Notes: generated from the letters alone by a model not told the origin. A stretch of 64,000 nucleotides of DNA from JACDAN01 sp963847235 (GCA_963847235.1 CAWJYU010000004.1:427677-491676); one strand, 5' to 3'; positions 33,595 to 43,315 are shown, counted from the first letter of the stretch. Made by a program: numbers and translations.

Positions 33595-35211
33595 TCAGCC
33601 TGTCTGTGCGTCGGTCCTCTCCTCGTCCGTCTCGGCCGCTGCCGCGACTCGCACCTCGTCACCCTCGGCCGCCGGTGCCGGCGGGACGCCGGCAGGCTCC
33701 GGGCCGGGAACCTCGGAGGGCTCGGGCGACGGGATCTCGCTGGGCTCGGGCGACGGGACCTCCGTGGGCTCCGGGCCCGACGGCATCGGGCTCGGCTCCG
33801 GCGAGGGAACCTCGCTCGGCTCCGGCTGAGGCAGCTCGGTGACCTCGGCCTCGCCGCCAACGGCTTCTGCCTCGACCTCCGCCGGCAGCTCCTCCTCGGC
33901 GCCGCCGATCGGCACCGCCTGACCGCTCTCGATCGTCTCGCCGGCAGCCTCGCGGTCGGCCAGCGCCGTATGCGCCGGGATCCCGCAGAAGCGAGTCCCC
34001 GGGATCGCGGCGTTCGGGCAGCGCTTGTGGTTCGAGAGGATCGCGGCACAGCGTCCGGAGAAGTCCTCGCCGGCCTCGCCGCCGCCGAAGGCCGCCTCGG
34101 CCTCGGCTGCCGCGAACTCGGCCTCCGACTGGATGTCGACCTTCCAGCCCGTCAGCCGTGCGGCCAGGCGGGCGTTCAGGCCCTCCTTGCCGATCGCGAG
34201 CGCGAGCTGGTCCTCCGGGACGATGACCGTCGCCTCCTTGGTCTCGTCGTCGATGTAGACCTCCCGCACCCGCGCGGGAGACAGCGCCTTCGCGAGGAAG
34301 CGGGCCGGCTCGGTGTTCCAGGGGATGATGTCGATCTTCTCGCCGCGGAGCTCCGACACGACCATGCGGACGCGCGAGCCGCGAGGCCCGACGCACGCAC
34401 CGACCGGGTCGACGCCCTGCGCGTGCGAGACCACCGCGATCTTCGAGCGGTAGCCCGGCTCGCGGGCCACGCCGCGGATCTCGACGAGACCGTCGGCGAT
34501 CTCGGGGACCTCGAGCTCGAACAGCGTCTTGATCAGCTCAGGATCGCGTCGCGAGAGGATCACCTGCGGGCCCTTCGTGCCCGACCGGACCTCGGTGATC
34601 ACGGCCTTGATGCGCGAGCCTTGCTCGTAGCGCTCGCCGTCCACCTGCTCGGAGCGCGGAAGCAGCGCCTCGACCTTGCCGAGGTCGACCAGGATGTTGT
34701 TCCGGTCGCCGGCCTGCTGGACGATGCCGGTCACGACCTCGCTGACGCGGTCGACGTACTCCTCGTACATGATCTGGCGCTCCGCCTCGCGGATCCGCTG
34801 CTGGATGACCTGCTTCGCGGTCTGCGCGGCGATGCGGCCGAAGTTCTCCGGGGTGACGTCCTCGCGGCGCACCTGGTTCTCGGGCACCTGATCCCAGTCG
34901 ATCTCGAGGTCGTCGTCGGTGACCAGGGTGTGCTGCTTCTCACCCGTCTCCTCCTCGATCTTCTCGAGGTCGTCGTAGGCACGCTCTCGGGCCTCTTCGA
35001 GGAGGCGCTCCTCGAGGTCCGCGGGCATGTGGATCGCAAAGACGCGGAAGTCGCCCTCGTCGTCGATCTCGACGGTGGCGTGGCGGTACGACCCGGGGGT
35101 CTTCTTGTAGGCGGCGAGCAGCCCGTCGCGGAGGGCGTCGACCAGGATCCCGCCTTCGAGATTCCGGTCGCGCTCCAGCTCGCGGACTGCCTCCACGATC
35201 TCGCGGCTCAT
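33595..35211 (-). CDS. nusA: Transcription factor NusA with zinc-knuckle-like motif and P-E-P tail
   Basis: Binds RNA polymerase and nascent RNA in pausing, termination and antitermination. Domains in order: N-terminal domain (1-130), S1 (about 150-220), KH1 (about 250-320, DPVGACVGPRGSRVRMV) and KH2 (about 320-365, LAIGKEGLNARLAARLTGW). Then comes an unusual extension: Cys388, Cys398, Cys409 and His414 in a zinc-knuckle-like pattern (GRCAAILSNHKRCPNAA, then TRFCGIPAH), and residues 437-520 with repeats such as EVPSPEPSEIPSPEPSEVPG. It overlaps rimP in ATGA. Confidence 0.97.
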   Translation of the reverse strand: MSREIVEAVRELERDRNLEGGILVDALRDGLLAAYKKTPGSYRHATVEIDDEGDFRVFAIHMPADLEERLLEEARERAYDDLEKIEEETGEKQHTLVTDDDLEIDWDQVPENQVRREDVTPENFGRIAAQTAKQVIQQRIREAERQIMYEEYVDRVSEVVTGIVQQAGDRNNILVDLGKVEALLPRSEQVDGERYEQGSRIKAVITEVRSGTKGPQVILSRRDPELIKTLFELEVPEIADGLVEIRGVAREPGYRSKIAVVSHAQGVDPVGACVGPRGSRVRMVVSELRGEKIDIIPWNTEPARFLAKALSPARVREVYIDDETKEATVIVPEDQLALAIGKEGLNARLAARLTGWKVDIQSEAEFAAAEAEAAFGGGEAGEDFSGRCAAILSNHKRCPNAAIPGTRFCGIPAHTALADREAAGETIESGQAVPIGGAEEELPAEVEAEAVGGEAEVTELPQPEPSEVPSPEPSPMPSGPEPTEVPSPEPSEIPSPEPSEVPGPEPAGVPPAPAAEGDEVRVAAAAETDEERTDAQTG

Positions 35212-35654
35212 CTCATGTCCTCCTCGATCAGGTTCGCCCGTACGATCGCGTCGTACGGAATCGCGTGCTCCGTGCCGTCGGTCGAGAGGCGGATGCCCTG
35301 GGCGTCCGCGTCCACGACCTCACCCTTGAACTTTCGCCGGCCGTCGATGTCGTCCGCGGTGCGGAGTGCGGCCCTGCGCCCGACGACCCGCTGGAAGTGC
35401 GCGGGCGTGCGGAGCGGGCGCTCGACACCGGGCGACGAGACTTCGACGGTGTACTGCTGGAGATACGGGCGCAGGACGTCCGTCACCCGCTCGCAGAGCG
35501 CGTGGTCGACCCGCTGCGGGTGGTCGATGTAGACCGTGAAGCGCTCGGGCCCCGAGAGCTCCAGCGCCAGCACCTCGACGCCGGGAATCGCTCCCTCGAC
35601 CTTCGGCGTGATCTCCCTCAGCAGCGTTCTCTCCTTGTCGTACACGTCGGCCAT
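35208..35654 (-). CDS. rimP: Ribosome maturation factor RimP
   Basis: Helps 30S assembly. The 148-residue protein has the two-domain layout: an N-terminal alpha/beta domain (VLALELSGPERFTVYIDHPQ) with VEVSSPGVERPLRTPAHFQRVVG, and a C-terminal SH3-like domain (KFKGEVVDADAQGIRL). I chose the ATG at 35654 because GAGGTG lies seven bases upstream; the GTG three codons earlier overlaps that site. It starts the rimP-nusA-ylxR-infB operon, just after a terminator-like hairpin. Confidence 0.93.
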   Translation of the reverse strand: MADVYDKERTLLREITPKVEGAIPGVEVLALELSGPERFTVYIDHPQRVDHALCERVTDVLRPYLQQYTVEVSSPGVERPLRTPAHFQRVVGRRAALRTADDIDGRRKFKGEVVDADAQGIRLSTDGTEHAIPYDAIVRANLIEEDMR

Positions 35655-35666
35655 CTGAATCACCTC

Positions 35667-35690
35667 AAAAAAAACGGGCGCCGCGCGCCC
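35667..35690 (-). terminator. Intrinsic terminator upstream of rimP
   Basis: On the minus strand GGGCGC-gcg-GCGCCC is followed by G and eight T, the best intrinsic terminator in the window. It would stop transcripts from the EamA gene, whose stop is 46 bp upstream. Because it is only 12 bases before the rimP start, it could also act as an attenuator for the rimP-nusA operon. Confidence 0.8.
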
Positions 35691-35735
35691 ATTTCGTCCT
35701 GCACCTCGAAATGTGGTTGATTCAGGATAGCAACG

Positions 35736-36557
35736 TCAGGCTGCCGCAAGCACCGCGACTCCGGCGACGACGAGGGCGGCTCCGGCCAGACGCCTGGGCC
35801 CGACGTTCTCACCGAGCAGCGGCCCCGCGAGGGCGACGGCGATCACGACGCTCGATTCGCGAACCGACGAAACGGACGCTGCCGACGCGAGGCGCAGCGC
35901 GTACAGGGCAAGCGCGAACGCGCCGAACGAGGCCAGCCCGATGAAGACCGGTGTCCATCCCAGCGCCGCGCGCAGACGCGGTGTGCCTCCTCTCGCCGCG
36001 ACGGCGATGAAGTAGGCGATCGATGCCGGTGCGAGCACGGCGAAGAGGTACGCGAGCGGGTCGGCGTGGTCGACGCCGCGAGCGTCTGCGAGCGTGTAGC
36101 CGGCGATGCAGGCGGCGATCGCGAGGCCGAATCCGACTCCCTGCGAACTCCTCCGGCCCAGGCCGCGGACGAGGAGCACGCCGGCAGCGACGAGGAGCAC
36201 GCCGGTGGTCTCCACCGCAGAACTTCCCACGCCGAGCGCAGCCGCGCCGACGACGAGCACGAGCACCGGAGCCAAACCGCGCGCCACGGGGTAGACGACG
36301 CTGAGCTCCGCCCGGCCATAGGCGGCGGCGAGCAACGCGACGTAGGCGAGCTCGAGCACCGCCGACACGGCCATGTACGGAACCGCATCCCCGTCGACCT
36401 CCCAGCGGACGGCCGCGAGCGGCGCGAACGCCAGCACCGCGACGCCGAACGCGATCGCGGTCGTGGCCGGGACGTCACGGCTTCGAGCAAGCCCGACGTT
36501 CCACCCGGCGTGCAGGACGGCGGCGCCGAGCGCAAGGGCGAGTGCCTCGCCGCTCAG
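35736..36557 (-). CDS. EamA-family multi-pass transporter
   Basis: About ten hydrophobic segments in two repeats, the layout of EamA/DMT exporters, with characteristic stretches such as ALGAAVLHAGWNVGLARSRD and ELSVVYPVARGLAPVLVLVVGA in the first repeat and VRESSVVIAVALAGPLLGENVGPRRLAGA in the second. The substrate is unknown. The most likely start is a CTG at 36557 overlapping the TolB-like gene stop as CTGA, since the first membrane helix begins there; the longer frame upstream shows no family similarity. Its 273 residues are normal for the family. Confidence 0.8.
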   Translation of the reverse strand: MSGEALALALGAAVLHAGWNVGLARSRDVPATTAIAFGVAVLAFAPLAAVRWEVDGDAVPYMAVSAVLELAYVALLAAAYGRAELSVVYPVARGLAPVLVLVVGAAALGVGSSAVETTGVLLVAAGVLLVRGLGRRSSQGVGFGLAIAACIAGYTLADARGVDHADPLAYLFAVLAPASIAYFIAVAARGGTPRLRAALGWTPVFIGLASFGAFALALYALRLASAASVSSVRESSVVIAVALAGPLLGENVGPRRLAGAALVVAGVAVLAAA

Positions 36558-37966
36558 CGGCGGGCGCGCGCGAGGTAGCTCTGCCCGGCACGCACCGTCA
36601 CGCGCCGGCCCCGCACCTGGTCGAACACCTCGACGCGGCCCATGGTGACGCGGACGAGCGTCCCATCGCATCGATCCTCGGTCAGCCATGTCGTTCCCCG
36701 CACCACGGCCGAGGCGTACCTGCCTCGCGTCCGGAAACGTCCCTTCGCGCTCCCCCAGATGCGCCGCGGCGGCCTCGCCGCTCGAGCGGAAGCGAGGCTA
36801 CGGCGCGGGCACGCGAGCGGCCCGGAGAGCTGCAGCGTCGTCGTGGGAACCCTGGCCCGCGACTGTCGGATCACGACCCGTCCCTGGTAGAAGACCCCCG
36901 ATTGCCGCCGATTGCCGCCGGCGGCGCTCACGAGCCGGACGCGGCCGCGGGTGACGTCGAGCTCCGAGCCGACAGGGATGTTCCGAAGTCCGCCGAGGCC
37001 GACAAAGCGGCTCGAGCCACGGAGGCGAACACGCACGATGCCGCTGACCGGCGAGACGTTGACGGACACGCCTGGGATCGGCGGCGGAACGGCCGACGGC
37101 ACGCCCCAGGCGACCGAGACGTCGCTGTCGACATTCAGGCGTGCGACTCCGGTGCCGTCGGCCCGCACGGTCCAGAGCTCCTCCTGGAAGGGGCCGATGA
37201 CGTCGGAGACGAACGCGAGCCTGGTCCCGTCCGGAGACCACGAGACCTCCCACACCTCTCCACGGCCCGTCGACAACACTCCGGGTGCGCCGCCGGCAAC
37301 AGAGACGACGCCGATCGCGCCAGACGGGCCTGAGGCGAATGCGATGCGCGTGCCGTCCGGCGACCACGACGGGAACCTCGCGTTGCCCGACTCCAGGCCG
37401 GTCAGGATGCGGAGGTTGGTGCCGTCCGCGTTCACCACGTAGACGCGGGCGCCGGTCGAGAAGGTGAACCTCGCGCCGTCCGGCGACCACTCCGGATCCT
37501 CCACGGCAACGGCCAGCGAGCCGGTCACCGGCGTCACGCCCGAGCCGTCGACGTTCGCGACGAAGAGACGGTCGAAACCGTTCTGGAACCGGACAAAGCC
37601 GATTCTCCGGCCGTCCGGAGACCAGGTCGGCCAGCGGTCGTTCTGGTCGGTCGTGACGCGCCTCGGCGCCGTGCCGTCCGCGCCGATCGTCCAGATGCCG
37701 CCGGTCCGGCCGGCGGAGTTCTGGAACGCGATCCTGCCCCCGTCGGCCGACCAAGCCGGATCTCGTGCCGAGAACGTCGGCGGGCCGGCGATCGCCCGAG
37801 GGTCGGAGCCGTCCGGATTGACGGTGTAGACGGTCCCACCCCGGTTGTACGCGAGCCGGCCGTTCGTCTGGGCGGGAAAGGTCTCCTGTCCGGCGGAGGC
37901 GAGCCCAACGAGCACCGTCAGAACCATCGCCCCAGCCCCAGCCGTTCCCAGAACTCGTCGCTTCAC
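36554..37966 (-). CDS. Exported TolB-like beta-propeller protein
   Basis: A signal peptide (MKRRVLGTAGAGAMVLTVLV, continuing GLASAG) is followed by at least five PD40 repeats of the form WSPDGxRIxF between residues 40 and 280, giving a TolB-like propeller. A proline-rich hinge and a C-terminal beta domain (about 300-470) with VRGTTWLTEDRCDGTLVRVTMGRVEVFDQ follow; this part resembles FecR-like domains seen in exported actinobacterial proteins. No pal or tolQRA genes are nearby, so a classical Tol role is unlikely. Function unknown; probably an extracellular binding protein. Confidence 0.8.
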   Translation of the reverse strand: MKRRVLGTAGAGAMVLTVLVGLASAGQETFPAQTNGRLAYNRGGTVYTVNPDGSDPRAIAGPPTFSARDPAWSADGGRIAFQNSAGRTGGIWTIGADGTAPRRVTTDQNDRWPTWSPDGRRIGFVRFQNGFDRLFVANVDGSGVTPVTGSLAVAVEDPEWSPDGARFTFSTGARVYVVNADGTNLRILTGLESGNARFPSWSPDGTRIAFASGPSGAIGVVSVAGGAPGVLSTGRGEVWEVSWSPDGTRLAFVSDVIGPFQEELWTVRADGTGVARLNVDSDVSVAWGVPSAVPPPIPGVSVNVSPVSGIVRVRLRGSSRFVGLGGLRNIPVGSELDVTRGRVRLVSAAGGNRRQSGVFYQGRVVIRQSRARVPTTTLQLSGPLACPRRSLASARAARPPRRIWGSAKGRFRTRGRYASAVVRGTTWLTEDRCDGTLVRVTMGRVEVFDQVRGRRVTVRAGQSYLARARR

Positions 37967-38000
37967 TCAGGGCGAGTCTGCCTGAAGGCGTGCGTCCGGC

Positions 38001-38438
38001 CTATGCCTCGAGAAGGATCGTGACGGGCCCGTCGTTCACGAGCTCGACGCCCATTCGCGCGCCGAAGCGGCCCGTTTCGACGTGGACGCCGGTCTCGCGG
38101 AGCGCCTCGCAGAAAATCTCATAGAGGCGCGCGGCGTCCTCGGGCGGCGCAGCCTCGGAGAAGCTCGGCCTGTTGCCTTTCGCCGTGTCGGCGATCAGCG
38201 TGAACTGGCTGACGACGAGCGCGGCGCCGCCTGCGTCGACGAGCGAGCGGTCGAACTTCCCATCGTCGTTCTCGAAGATCCGGAGCTTCGCGACCTTGGC
38301 CGCCAGGCGCGTCGCCTCCTCCTCACCGTCCGCGCGCGAGACGCCGAGCAGCACGCAGAGGCCCGACCCGATCTCCCCCACGACCTCGCCGCCCACGCGC
38401 ACGCGCGCCTCCGAGACGCGCTGGACGACCGCTCGCAC
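38001..38438 (-). CDS. dtd: D-aminoacyl-tRNA deacylase
   Basis: Removes D-amino acids (and glycine from tRNA-Ala) mischarged on tRNA. The 145-residue protein shows the family motifs MRAVVQRVSEARVRV, LRIFEND, the active-site SQFTL with TAKGNRPSF, and the cross-subunit NDGPVTILLE (the Gly-cisPro motif). The GTG start lies six bases after GATAAT, so the message is probably leaderless; that box overlaps the end of the TPR gene. Confidence 0.97.
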   Translation of the reverse strand: MRAVVQRVSEARVRVGGEVVGEIGSGLCVLLGVSRADGEEEATRLAAKVAKLRIFENDDGKFDRSLVDAGGAALVVSQFTLIADTAKGNRPSFSEAAPPEDAARLYEIFCEALRETGVHVETGRFGARMGVELVNDGPVTILLEA

Positions 38439-38444
38439 GGAGCG

Positions 38445-38450
38445 ATTATC
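38445..38450 (-). promoter_or_regulatory. Probable -10 box of dtd (leaderless)
   Basis: GATAAT on the minus strand ends six bases before the dtd GTG start. It overlaps the last codons of the TPR gene. Confidence 0.5.
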
Positions 38451-38796
38451 CGAGGTCTTTGATGCGCTCGGCGTACTGCTCGCTGCCCGGCTTCAAGGAG
38501 CTCGCGAGCTTGTAGTGGCCGTTCGCCTCCTGCTCCCGGCCCAGCTTCTCCAGGCTCCGGCCCAGCGCGTAGTGCGCGTAGTCGTCGGTCGGCGCGAGCT
38601 CGAGCATGGCGCGGAACTCGCGCTCGGCCTCGTCGTAGCGCTGGATCCGGAAGTACGCGATGCCCAGCGCCTCGCGGATGGAGGCCTTGTCCGGCTCCCG
38701 CTTCTTCGCCTTCTCGAGCGCCACGGTCGCCTGGGCGGCATCGCCTTTTCGGAGATGGCTTCGGCCCTGCTGGAAGAGGTCGTACGTCTCGCTCAC
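38446..38796 (-). CDS. Tetratricopeptide-repeat protein
   Basis: A 116-residue soluble protein made of about three TPR units (AQATVALEKAKKREPDKAS; IREALGIAYFRIQRYDEAEREF; DDYAHYALGRSLEKLGREQEA). TPRs mediate protein-protein contacts; no catalytic site is visible. The GTG at 38796 is chosen because GAGGAG lies four bases upstream. It follows tgpA by 32 bp and precedes dtd. The partner is unknown. Confidence 0.85.
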   Translation of the reverse strand: MSETYDLFQQGRSHLRKGDAAQATVALEKAKKREPDKASIREALGIAYFRIQRYDEAEREFRAMLELAPTDDYAHYALGRSLEKLGREQEANGHYKLASSLKPGSEQYAERIKDLG

Positions 38797-38828
38797 GTCA
38801 CTCCTCAAGGTAGACAACTCTCCGGCAG

Positions 38829-41125
38829 TCAGGCGGAGCGCAGGCCGAGCGAGCGGAGGGAGACCAGCCCTCGCAGCCGCCGGCGCGTGCCGAGCCCGCG
38901 GCGGATCTTCCTGAGGACAGCGCGGAGCTCCCGGCGGGCCGTCCGAGCGGCTCGTTCGGCCTCGTCAGCAGGCCCGTATCGCGCCTCGGCGAGGGCCGCC
39001 GCGAGGCCGTCGGCGTCGACGCGCAGCCGGCTGTTGATCGTCTCTCCGAGCTCCGAGGACGTGGCGCTTCTGGCCAGCGGGACGCGCTGGTCGGCGAGGA
39101 AGTCCTCGAGCTCCGCCCGCACGGCTCCGGCGACCCGCCGGGGGTCGTCCGAGAGGTAGCGCACCCGCCGCCGGCCCCACTTCAGGAGCCAGAGCGCCGC
39201 CAGGAGAGCCGTCGCGGTGCCGACGACGATCACGAGCAGGCGCACGTCGTCCCGCTGCTCTGCAACTTGCCTCGTTACGGGCGCATCCGAGCCGGGAACG
39301 ATGCCGGTGTCGGGCCCGCGGAGCCTGTCGCGGTCGTCGGGCGACGGCGAGGCGCCGCCAAGGCGGTTCCGGAGGATGTCCAGTCCGAGAGCCCCGACGG
39401 CAGCCGCGCCGAACGCGGCGGTTGCGCCGTCGGCGTCGAAGAAGAGCGACGACGCGGTGTACTCGGCGCGGAGGCGGCCGCGGCCCGGCGTCGGATCGAA
39501 CGGCAGCCACCCGTACCCGTCGAACCAGACCTCGACCCACGTGTGGGCGTTGGTGTCGGCGACGGTCCAGCGCTCCTCGTCGTCGTTGAAGATGCCGGTA
39601 GTGAACCCAGCAGCGACCCGGGACGGGATCCCGAGGTAGCGCAGCATGAGCGCCATCGCACCCGCGAAGTGCTGACAGTAGCCCGCTTCGTCGTCCTCAC
39701 GAATGAGACGAGCGGCGGCGCGTCTTCGCGGACAGGCGGCGACTCGTCGTAGTTGAACTCGCCGCTCGAGCGGAACCAGGCTTCGATCGCCACGGCGGCG
39801 GCGTAGGTGTTCCGCGGCCGGCCGACGACCTCCTGGGCCTGCCGGTACAACGGCTCGTACGCCGCGAGATCTTCGTCCTCTGCGAACGTGGACGCGAGCG
39901 CCTGCTCGCGCGCAGGGGTCCCAAACGGTGGGACGCGCGTGAAGCTCCCGACACTGAGGAACGGGCTGTCCTCGAGCAGCTCGTCGGGATACGTCGGCCC
40001 CGTGCGCGCGAGCTGGGCCGGCGTCGGCTGGGCGGCGTAGCTCCAGACGGTGTACCGGTCGCCCCGCTCCAGGCGGCCGACGTAGGCGATCCCCGATCCG
40101 TAGTCCCCGGCACGGTCTTCCTCGTAGGCCACGGGAACGCTCGAGCCCACGAGATGCGTGTCCTGCAGCGCCTCGATCTCGACTTCGTGCCTGAGCCAGT
40201 TCTCGGCGTCGCGGGCCGCCGGCGGAAGCAGCGGATCGTTGACGAGGGAGTCGAGCCCGGCGCCGCTGACGGGCTCGAGGAGCTCGGCGTCCTCCCGCCA
40301 GTGGTCGTCGAGGAAGACGTCGAGCGTCGTTGCGCGCCAGTAGGGCGCCCGCCGCGGCGCCTCGACCGTGAAGACCGTCGTCGCGGTCTTCGGGAAGTCG
40401 ATCCCGTCGTAGTCCGAGTCCCAGACGTACTGAACGCTGACCGGCTTGTCCTCGCGCGTGTACGGCTCCCACTGCTGCCAGTCGAGGAAGCCGCCCTTCG
40501 CAACCGAGGGCGAGCTGACGGCGACGAGCGCCGTGAAGACGACGGCCGCGCCGACGACGAGCGCCTGGCTGGATCCCGGCCGCCCTCCCGGCCGGAGCGC
40601 GGCGAGCAGGAGCAGCGCCGCGGCCAGGATCAGGAGGCCGCGAACGGTCGACGAGCCCTCGGGCACGAGCGTGACCGGCCAGGCGGCGCCGGCGAACGTC
40701 GTGGCCGCCGCGAGGACCGGACGCCGGGCCGCGATCGCCAGGGTGGCGACCAGCGTGAAGGCGAAGACCGCGAGCACGATCACGCCGTGCATGAGCTCCC
40801 GCTGGTCCGGGTTGAACGGGAGCGAGAACTCGTAGTAGTCGGCGATTCCGCCGCCGAGCCCGCTCAGAACCGGATTGAGGAAATCGTGGTCGCCGTCGAA
40901 CGGCCTGGCGTCGAGCGGCGAGACATCGAAGGCGAACGAGGAGACGGCCACCGTCGCGACGACGATGGCGCCGATCCGCAGCGAGCGGCGCGGAAGGATC
41001 CCGGCGCCGACGGCGAGCACGGCCGCCACCGCGAACTCGCCTCCACGCACCGGGTCTTCGAGCGTCTGCCACCCGGTGACGATCAGCAGCGCGGGCAAGA
41101 GCGCCAGGAGCGCCGTCCTACCCAT
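38829..41125 (-). CDS. TgpA-like membrane transglutaminase (frame break)
   Basis: Multi-pass N-terminal DUF3488-type region (about five or six membrane segments before residue 230), an external loop domain, a transglutaminase-like domain with catalytic Cys in GYCQHFAGAMALMLRYLGIPSR, His in NAHTWVEVWFDGYGWLPFDPT, then one more membrane segment and a cytoplasmic C-terminal domain. The catalytic Cys lies just after a frame change near 39695; one missing base would join ...PPLVSFV to EDDEAGYC. It overlaps DUF58 by eight bases and is part of the MoxR-DUF58-TgpA set. The substrate is unknown. Confidence 0.88.
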
Positions 41126-42341
41126 GCGCCACCACGCTCTCCGCGCCGCCCAGCACCGCTTCCAGGTCGTCGCCGCGGCGGAGCACGGCAACGGCGATTC
41201 CGGCGCTCTCCAGACGGAGGATCGCCGCATCGGTGCCCACGGACGCACGGCGGCGGCCGGCGAAGCTGGGAGCGTCCACATAGACGACCGAGACCTGCTG
41301 CCTGGCGGCGGCGCGAGCGATGAGCGTTTCGACGAGCGCCGGCCGGAGAGCGGCGGTCACCACCGCGAGGTCGCGGGCGTGGGTGGCCCCGCCGGCCTGG
41401 TCCGTGAGATGCGTCTCGACGGGCCGCGCGCCGTCCTGCTGCGCAACGGCGAGGATCTCGAGGGCTCGTGGCCAGTCCCGCTCGTAGTTTCGGACCGACA
41501 AGGCCTCGTCGCCCATTCCGGATGTGACCACGAGACGCGCGTTGCGCCCGCGCCGCGCGTGCGCCCACAGGAGCGACCCGGCCGCGCGAACCTGGGCGTC
41601 GAAGCTCGAGCCCCCTGGAGGGCCGGAGCCGTGACCGGCCTCCGCATCGAGCACGACGACGATCTCGTCCCGAGGCGCGTCCTCCAGCTCCTTGACCATC
41701 AGCTGCTGCCGGCGCGCCGTCGAGGGCCAGTGGACGCGGCGGAGCGACTCCCCGTTCTGGTACTCACGCACGCTGTGCAGCTCGAACCCGGCCGGGCGGC
41801 GCAGCAGGATCCGCCCCGCTCCGTGCGCCCGCAGGCCGCGCTCGGCGAAGAGGACGTTCAGGCGGGCCAGGCGCGGGTAGACGAGCAGCGGCGAGGCGTC
41901 GGCGAGCGGCTGAATTCGCTGTGCGAGCCCGAATGGATCCTCGACGACGGCTCGCGCTCCCGTGAACCGGTACCGGCCGCGCGGCACGCGCGCCAGGCGG
42001 TAGACGGCGCGGAGGAACCGCCCGTCGCGGGCGACCACCACCTCCCGCTCTCCCAGCGTCCCGACCGGCTCGTACAGGATCGCCGTCGCCGGGACGAGCC
42101 CGCCGTCGGCCTCCAGCTCGACCCGGACGACCACGTCGTCGCCCTCGAGGGGCCGATCGTGATCGACTTGCCGATGGAGGCTGAGCGGGCGGGCGAGGGC
42201 GTTCGTCCAGACCAGCGCGGCGCCCACCGCGAGGAGCACGCCGACGGCGGGCGCGTAGAGCACATGCGCGCCGAAAGCCCAGGCGCCGAGGTACGTGCCG
42301 GCGCCCAGCGCCAGCGTGAACCGGCCGCGGCGGGTCAGCAT
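41118..42341 (-). CDS. DUF58 protein (MoxR-associated)
   Basis: Starts at the ATG at 42341 with two membrane helices (LTLALG-type segment and APAVGVLLAVGAALVW), then a beta domain and the DUF58 core EYQNGESLRRVHWPSTARRQQLMVKELE followed by a von Willebrand-like DEIVVVLDAE strand. About 407 residues. DUF58 proteins are encoded with MoxR ATPases and TgpA and are thought to form a chaperone-like assembly system in the envelope; the exact job is not established. It begins two bases after the moxR stop. Confidence 0.88.
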   Translation of the reverse strand: MLTRRGRFTLALGAGTYLGAWAFGAHVLYAPAVGVLLAVGAALVWTNALARPLSLHRQVDHDRPLEGDDVVVRVELEADGGLVPATAILYEPVGTLGEREVVVARDGRFLRAVYRLARVPRGRYRFTGARAVVEDPFGLAQRIQPLADASPLLVYPRLARLNVLFAERGLRAHGAGRILLRRPAGFELHSVREYQNGESLRRVHWPSTARRQQLMVKELEDAPRDEIVVVLDAEAGHGSGPPGGSSFDAQVRAAGSLLWAHARRGRNARLVVTSGMGDEALSVRNYERDWPRALEILAVAQQDGARPVETHLTDQAGGATHARDLAVVTAALRPALVETLIARAAARQQVSVVYVDAPSFAGRRRASVGTDAAILRLESAGIAVAVLRRGDDLEAVLGGAESVVAHG

Positions 42342-42343
42342 GG

Positions 42344-43315
42344 CTAGACGGGGACGGGCGTGCGCTCGACGGCGTCCGCGACCAGCTCGGCCGGGCCGAG
42401 GCCCGCGGCGCGCGCCTCGGGGCCGAGGATCAGCCGGTGACCGAGCACCGGTCCCGCGACCGCCTTCACGTCGTCCGGCAGCACGTACTCGCGGCCCTCC
42501 GCGATCGCGCGAGCCTTGGCGACCCGCAGCAGCGCGATGCCGGCCCGCGGGCTCGCGCCGAGGTAGAGCCGCTCGTCGCCCCGCGTATGCCGGAGGAGCG
42601 CGACGACGTAGCGGTTGACGCTCTCCTCCACATAGACCCGCTTGGCGTCGTCGATGAGCGCAACGATTTCGGCGGTGCTCGACACCGGCTCGAGCGTCTC
42701 GAGCGGCGGCTCGCTCGTCTGCTCGTTGAGCATGCGCGCCTCCTCGGCCAGCGGCGGATAACCGATCGACAGGCGCATCGTGAAGCGGTCGAGCTGCGCC
42801 TCGGGCAGCGGATACGTGCCCTCGTACTCGATCGGGTTCTGGGTCGCCAGCACCATGAACGGCCGGCCCAGGGGGTAGCTGACTCCGTCGACGGTGACCT
42901 GGTTCTCCTGCATGCACTCGAGGAGCGCCGCCTGCGTCTTCGGCGAGGCGCGGTTGATCTCGTCGACGAGGAGCAGGTTCGCGAACACCGGCCCGGGCCG
43001 GAACTCGAACTCGTTCGTCCGCTGATCGAAGACGTTCACGCCGGTGACGTCCGACGGCAGCAGGTCGGGCGTGAACTGGATCCGCGAGAACGAGCAGTCG
43101 AGCGAGCGGGCGAGCGCCTTGGCCAGCATCGTCTTTCCGACGCCGGGGAAATCTTCGATGATCAGATGCCCCTCGCTGACGAGCGACAGCACGGCGAGGC
43201 GCAAGGTCTTCTCCGGCGCATGGACGACCCGTCCGATGTTCTCGGTGATGCGCTCGAGGACCGCGCCCGAGATCGCGATCGACTGCGGCCGCTCCTCAGT
43301 CCGCCGCTCTGCCAC
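42344..43315 (-). CDS. MoxR-family AAA+ ATPase
   Basis: A 323-residue AAA+ ATPase with Walker A EDFPGVGKTMLAKALARSLD, ITQF-like RIQFTPDLLPSDVTG, Walker B NLLLVDEINRASPKTQAALLECM, sensor 1 LATQNPIEYEGTYPLPEAQLDRF and a C-terminal helical lid (YLGASPRAGIALLRVAKA). MoxR proteins act as chaperones on VWA/DUF58 partners, which are encoded directly downstream. It overlaps the coaBC end by 20 bp. Confidence 0.93.
   Translation of the reverse strand: MAERRTEERPQSIAISGAVLERITENIGRVVHAPEKTLRLAVLSLVSEGHLIIEDFPGVGKTMLAKALARSLDCSFSRIQFTPDLLPSDVTGVNVFDQRTNEFEFRPGPVFANLLLVDEINRASPKTQAALLECMQENQVTVDGVSYPLGRPFMVLATQNPIEYEGTYPLPEAQLDRFTMRLSIGYPPLAEEARMLNEQTSEPPLETLEPVSSTAEIVALIDDAKRVYVEESVNRYVVALLRHTRGDERLYLGASPRAGIALLRVAKARAIAEGREYVLPDDVKAVAGPVLGHRLILGPEARAAGLGPAELVADAVERTPVPV

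Noticed and set aside
33700..33850. CRISPR-like or tandem DNA repeats in the 3' part of nusA
   Set aside because: The repeats encode a degenerate Pro-Glu-Pro-Ser tail in frame, with no spacers of fixed length.
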